Source of the DNA: Antrihabitans stalactiti
GTDB taxonomy: Bacteria > Actinomycetota > Actinomycetes > Mycobacteriales > Mycobacteriaceae
Direction: 5' to 3'
Assembly (NCBI RefSeq): GCF_012932915.1
Contig: NZ_VCQU01000010.1
Span: 62,001-126,000 of the forward strand
DNA: 64,000 nt
The translations under genes and the position numbers were made by a program. Shown in pieces: positions 60,575 through 64,000 of the stretch (its first letter is position 1; every line of letters begins with the position of its first letter). The notes below the pieces were generated by a model. That model saw only the letters and a program-made list of their open reading frames with translations. It ran no database searches and was not told the origin of the DNA.

Positions 60575-61501
60575 TCAAGCAACGACGAACTTGTACCCGT
60601 CACGGTCGCGCACTATTCGACCGACGCTGTGTCCGGCGAAATGTGTTCCGAACACCCGTACGCCAGTGTCGGCTACCGACTCGAGAAACTCCTGGCGTCC
60701 CTCGGCCGAGAGCCCCCGGTCCCAATCGCCGGCCGAGCTCCACGACGGGCGTGCGATCTGAATGGGGTGGTGAACGAAGTCGCCGGTGATGAAGCCGACC
60801 TCCCCGCTCGATTCGATCGTGATGCTGTGGTGAGCCTTCGTATGTCCGGGCGTCGAAGTGTACCGGACACCCTCGCAGACAACATGATTCGTTGGAACCA
60901 GGTCGACGAGGCCCGCATCGACACATGGTTGGATCGATTGTTCGAACACGAGCCGCGTCTGCCGATGAATGTCCGGATCAGGCCCAGCATGGTCAACGGC
61001 GTGTTCGTCGACAGCAGAGTTCGTCCCACCATGGGTAAGTTCCTTGTGGTAGTCGAATTCATCCTCGACGAACGTATATCGAGCGTTCGGAAATGTTGGT
61101 TCCCAACGACCATCCCGGAGGACCGTATTCCATCCCACGTGGTCGAGGTGCAGATGAGTGGCGACGACGTAGTCGATCTGTTCCGGTACGTAGCCCGCCC
61201 CGGCGAGCCGTGCCAGATAGTCGGTGTTCATGCCACCCCACGCGGGGATCAGAGGCAGGTCCTTGTGGTTGCCGCAGCCAGTGTCGACCAGGACGACGGC
61301 TGAACCTGTATCGACGACATAGGTGTGCACACTCCACAGTGTCTGGCCGTTCTCGGTTGCGTAGTCCGGGTACAGCCACGCGACGTCTTTCACCGCCTCG
61401 GGAGTGGCTTCCGCGATGATCCCGTCGAGTAGGCCGACCTCGGCCGTTATTTCGACGACTTGCGTGATCGACACATCACCGATCGTCCAGCTGTTCACCA
61501 T
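60575..61501 (-). CDS. MBL-fold metallo-hydrolase
   Basis: 308 aa from the ATG ending at 61501, six bases behind AGGGA; an ATG two codons earlier lies too close to it. Metal motif H116-L-H-L-D-H121 (HXHXDH), then TPGHTKAHHS and GDFVHHP, plus GTHFAGHSVG, typical of dinuclear-zinc lactonase/AttM-like enzymes. Hydrolyses a lactone or ester. It lies near gcoAB; a role in aromatic catabolism is possible but unproven. 61502-61733 shows nothing clear. Confidence 0.87.
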   Translation of the reverse strand: MVNSWTIGDVSITQVVEITAEVGLLDGIIAEATPEAVKDVAWLYPDYATENGQTLWSVHTYVVDTGSAVVLVDTGCGNHKDLPLIPAWGGMNTDYLARLAGAGYVPEQIDYVVATHLHLDHVGWNTVLRDGRWEPTFPNARYTFVEDEFDYHKELTHGGTNSAVDEHAVDHAGPDPDIHRQTRLVFEQSIQPCVDAGLVDLVPTNHVVCEGVRYTSTPGHTKAHHSITIESSGEVGFITGDFVHHPIQIARPSWSSAGDWDRGLSAEGRQEFLESVADTGVRVFGTHFAGHSVGRIVRDRDGYKFVVA

Positions 61502-61733
61502 GAGCATTCCCTGAATCGCTCTAACAGAGTTGCGGTTCTCGTCCTCGCGGCCCATCTTCCGCCATCTGGATGAGGAACGGTCGCGGTCGGGACGGGAAGG
61601 TTGGACGACCTCCATAGCCTTGGCGCTATGCCGGCATAAAGCACCTCGAGCCGCTGATCGGTTGCTGCCAAGTCGTCGACCTCGCGATCTGCCAAGCCAC
61701 CGCAGATGTTCGTATCGCTTGATCTCGTGCGCG

Positions 61734-62636
61734 TCAGTCCGGCAGCCAGTGCAGTTCGTGCGCCAGGGTTTTGGCGACGGCACGGATGCGGCGGTGGAGT
61801 GGCAGCTGCTCGCGTGGGAGGACCATATGAATCGTCAGGCTGGGCGCGCCCCGCAGCGGTCGCCAGGTGAGACCGGCCGGTGCTGCCGTGACCGCGGCCT
61901 CTCCTGTCGGAGCGAGGGTGACCCCGTCGCGCAGATCGCCCTGAGACATGTCGAAAGAGACTGCGGGCGTGTGGAATCGGGGATGTGGTCGGGTGTCTCG
62001 GAACAGTGCGGACAGCTCATCATGAATCACGGGGTTGGCCGCACGGTCCGGGAGTCGCAGCGGATACGCGGCCGCGTCGGCAATCTCGATCTCCGGGTGT
62101 TCGGCCAACGGATGGTGCTGCGCCAACTGCACCCCGATGCGCTCACTCCGCAGCAGGAACCGGCGCACGCCACGGCCCGGCTGTTCACCGCGGGTGATCC
62201 CAGCATCGATGCGACCGTCGGCGACCGAGGGGGAGATGTCTGGCGTCGCCATCGGGACCGCGACGACCTCGAGTCCGCTGTTACCGCGAATCAGCCTGTC
62301 CACCAAGGCCGGTACCGTCTCGGCACCCGTGCTGAGGCTGTATCCGATGCGCAGCGTGCCCAATTCACCGGCACCCGCATTCCGGGCGGTGTCCCATGCC
62401 CGGTCCAGCGCGGCGAGCGCGGCTGGCGCGGATTCCGCCAAAGCCGCACCGGCCGTGGTCAATACGACGCTACGCGTGTTGCGAATCAGCAGGCTCGTAC
62501 CGAGTTCCGCCTCCAATCGGCGCATCCGGGCGCTGAGTGCGGGCTGTGCGATACCGATCCGTGCGGCCGCGCGGGTGAAGTTCAACTCCTGCGCCAGCAC
62601 CAGGAAGTACTGCAGGCTCACCGTATCCGGCGCCAC
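61734..62636 (-). CDS. LysR family regulator
   Basis: 300 aa from GTG ending at 62636 (GGGAGGG upstream). HTH VSLQYFLVLAQELNFTRAAARIGIAQPALSARMRRLE (in parts, 6-42) and a C-terminal substrate-binding domain from about residue 90. Divergent from the EthD-like gene with a 224-bp gap, the usual arrangement for a LysR and its target. Inducer unknown. Confidence 0.92.
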   Translation of the reverse strand: MAPDTVSLQYFLVLAQELNFTRAAARIGIAQPALSARMRRLEAELGTSLLIRNTRSVVLTTAGAALAESAPAALAALDRAWDTARNAGAGELGTLRIGYSLSTGAETVPALVDRLIRGNSGLEVVAVPMATPDISPSVADGRIDAGITRGEQPGRGVRRFLLRSERIGVQLAQHHPLAEHPEIEIADAAAYPLRLPDRAANPVIHDELSALFRDTRPHPRFHTPAVSFDMSQGDLRDGVTLAPTGEAAVTAAPAGLTWRPLRGAPSLTIHMVLPREQLPLHRRIRAVAKTLAHELHWLPD

Positions 62637-62860
62637 GTGCCCTCCCCGTCGATTGATAACGATCCGTTCTGAGTCTATGCCGGACAGGTCTTTTCCTCGA
62701 CCGCAAATCGAGCCCTAACCTGCGGATATGACGAATCAACGCTTTCGCCGGCGACCTCCCGCTGTGGTTGTCGGACACCGACTTCCACGCGCTTCTCGAA
62801 ACCTGCTCCGTCCTCAACCAGATCCTGATTCTGCGGTCTCGTCGCTGGACGGAGGTCGTC

Positions 62861-63172
62861 ATGCATAAGTTTGTGGTCCTTTATCGGAAGCCCGCCGACC
62901 CCGACCACTTCCGCGACTACTACGTGACCAAGCACCTTCCACTGGTCATGAAGATGCCCGGCCTGCTTGCGTGGCGCTACAGCTTCGACGTGGCGACGCC
63001 CAAGGGGGAAGCGCCGTATTTCGCGGTTTTCGAAGCCGAATACGCTGACGCCGCCGCGATGGCCGCGGCGCGGGAGTCGCCGCAGGGCCAGCGGGTGGCC
63101 GCCGATGTCGCCAATTACGCCACCGGCGGTGCCGTCATCATCCACTACCCGGTTCAGGACGGCACCGACTGA
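62861..63172 (+). CDS. EthD-family small protein
   Basis: 103 aa from ATG 62861 (GGAGG upstream). Dimeric alpha/beta-barrel pattern: MHKFVVLYRKPADPDHFRDYYVTKHLPLVMKMPGL (in parts) and a C-terminal ANYATGGAVIIHYP. EthD is needed with a P450 system for ethyl tert-butyl ether breakdown in Rhodococcus ruber, exact role unknown. Coding-like sequence continues in frame 43 codons upstream (62732-62860, NAFAGDLPLWLSDTDF) with TTG 62768 as the only likely start, so a longer form or a remnant is possible. Probably under the divergent LysR. Confidence 0.85.
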   Translation: MHKFVVLYRKPADPDHFRDYYVTKHLPLVMKMPGLLAWRYSFDVATPKGEAPYFAVFEAEYADAAAMAAARESPQGQRVAADVANYATGGAVIIHYPVQDGTD

Positions 63173-63446
63173 AGCACTGGTTGTGGTGGCAGATGGTCAG
63201 CTTGCCCGGTCCATGTCGTGGCAATCGACAGTGTGCCGCTGCTGAACGCCGCGGCAACGTGAGCAGAGCGCACGAAACCGCTATGACCACGGACACTTCT
63301 GCTAGCGCTCCGAAACTGGCGCGCGGAAATGGTGCTGGGTCAACTGGAACGGGCCAACACACTCCGTTCTCGGCGGGACAGTCGAATTAGTTCGACTTGG
63401 TGAGGACAGTTTCGGCAGCGCCATTCTGGACTCTTGACCGGAGTAC

Positions 63447-64000
63447 TTATGCGTCGTGGGTCGGCATGGCGTTCTCCGGTGTTGGTACTGCGGTGTGCAG
63501 AGCTCGGGCCACTGCGCGCATGGCGGGGGTGTAGGCGCGGCGGGTGAGAGTCGCAATGTAAATCGACCGAGTCGGGACGTCGTCGGCTTTGTTGAATGCG
63601 ACTGCGCGTACATCCGGGCGATGTTGAGCGATGGACAGCCGTGGCACCATGGCTACTCCGACGCCGGCAGCGACCATGGCCTGAATTTCCTGGTAGTCGT
63701 GGCCTTCATAGACCACGTCAGGATCGAAACCAGCAGCGCGGCAACTCCGATACAGCACTTCGGCCGCAGGGTGATCGGCGCTGCGGATGATCCACCGTTG
63801 CGATCGCAATGCGCTGAGCCATGCTCCGTCAGTGCCGATGTCCCGGTCGGCGGGGATGAGGAGCATGGTCGGGTCTTGCATCAGAGGTTCCAGAGTGAGT
63901 GAGCGCTCGGTCTCTTCGGTCCAGGAATAGCTCCACAGGATCGCCATCTCGATTTCGCTCGAGTGAAGCATTTCCAACAACTGTGGCCGCGTCGCAGAAC
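63447..64000 (-). CDS. LysR family regulator, C-terminal part (cut by window edge)
   Basis: The visible 184 codons cover most of a LysR substrate-binding domain: SSEIEMAILWSYSW, EPLMQDPTMLLIPADRDI, VYEGHDYQEIQAMVAAGVGVAMVPRLS and a C-terminal TRSIYIATLTRRAYTPAMRAV (in parts). The HTH lies beyond the window. The frame is open through 64000 (preceding residues RPQLLE). The gap 63173-63446 shows no supported gene. Confidence 0.88.
   Translation of the reverse strand, partial: SATRPQLLEMLHSSEIEMAILWSYSWTEETERSLTLEPLMQDPTMLLIPADRDIGTDGAWLSALRSQRWIIRSADHPAAEVLYRSCRAAGFDPDVVYEGHDYQEIQAMVAAGVGVAMVPRLSIAQHRPDVRAVAFNKADDVPTRSIYIATLTRRAYTPAMRAVARALHTAVPTPENAMPTHDA

Noticed and set aside
61495-61695. 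66-codon minus-strand frame between the MBL and LysR genes
   Set aside because: No family, no ribosome site and overlaps the MBL start region.
63283-63390. 35-codon plus-strand frame starting MTTDTSASAPK
   Set aside because: No ribosome site, no recognisable family and low complexity; not enough to call a gene.

Overview
The window is high-GC DNA from a mycolic-acid actinobacterium, most like Rhodococcus or a related member of the Nocardiaceae. The evidence is a monomeric NADP-isocitrate dehydrogenase, a PknK homologue of the same length (1110 aa) as I recall for Mycobacterium tuberculosis PknK, a PknD-type kinase with a beta-propeller sensor, two DUF222/HNH (13E12-family) genes, DUF3558- and DUF3556-type proteins, an L,D-transpeptidase lipoprotein, AlkB, and a guaiacol-type P450 system. 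I saw no rRNA, tRNA, CRISPR array, transposase or phage module. Gene density is high and most intergenic gaps are short.

Layout. 0-9 kb: a SoxR regulator with an MFS exporter behind a SoxR-box promoter, a second MFS gene, an SRPBCC protein, DUF222/HNH gene 1, a MOSC protein, a TetR/methyltransferase divergent pair with two clear operators, arylamine N-acetyltransferase, and a flavin monooxygenase closed by a bidirectional terminator. 9-16 kb: icd, a DUF2235 hydrolase, a crotonase lacking both usual glutamates, a penicillin-binding-type lipoprotein, a UPF0126 membrane protein and a luciferase-like oxidoreductase. 16-18 kb: DUF222/HNH gene 2, preceded by 54-bp direct repeats and cut by an in-frame stop. 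18-29 kb: acyl-CoA dehydrogenase, an ECF sigma factor with an NAD(P)-binding protein and a helix-hairpin-helix protein, two zinc-ribbon proteins, quinone oxidoreductase, AIM24-like and YHYH proteins, and a TetR/flavin-monooxygenase pair. 29-39 kb: STAS protein, a stand-alone alkB, methyltransferase, an ArsR-CPBP-lipoprotein operon divergent from an SDR, L,D-transpeptidase, a GH172 family enzyme, zwf and a thioesterase.

39-45 kb carries a tightly spaced three-gene operon (acyl-CoA ligase, DUF3556 membrane protein, phytoene-dehydrogenase-like oxidoreductase) with a palindrome upstream. 45-52.4 kb is a signalling block: pknK, a PucR regulator, a PknD-like receptor kinase and a GAF-ANTAR protein. 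52.5-56.5 kb holds small membrane and exported proteins and a gene-poor, lower-GC stretch.

56.6-60.1 kb is the most interpretable catabolic unit. It has an AraC regulator facing gcoA (CYP255A-type P450) and gcoB (ferredoxin/FAD/NADH reductase), with 12-bp direct repeats 20 bp apart in the promoter region. The P450 matches the guaiacol O-demethylase GcoA at its three active-site phenylalanines, so the unit probably demethylates guaiacol-type lignin aromatics to catechols. A metallo-beta-lactamase-fold hydrolase, two LysR regulators and an EthD-like protein follow to the window end.

No wholly new system stands out. The best leads are the shared SOS-like, probably leaderless promoters of the two DUF222 genes, the in-frame reading past stop codons after DUF222 gene 2 and after the AraC gene, and several well-defined operators.
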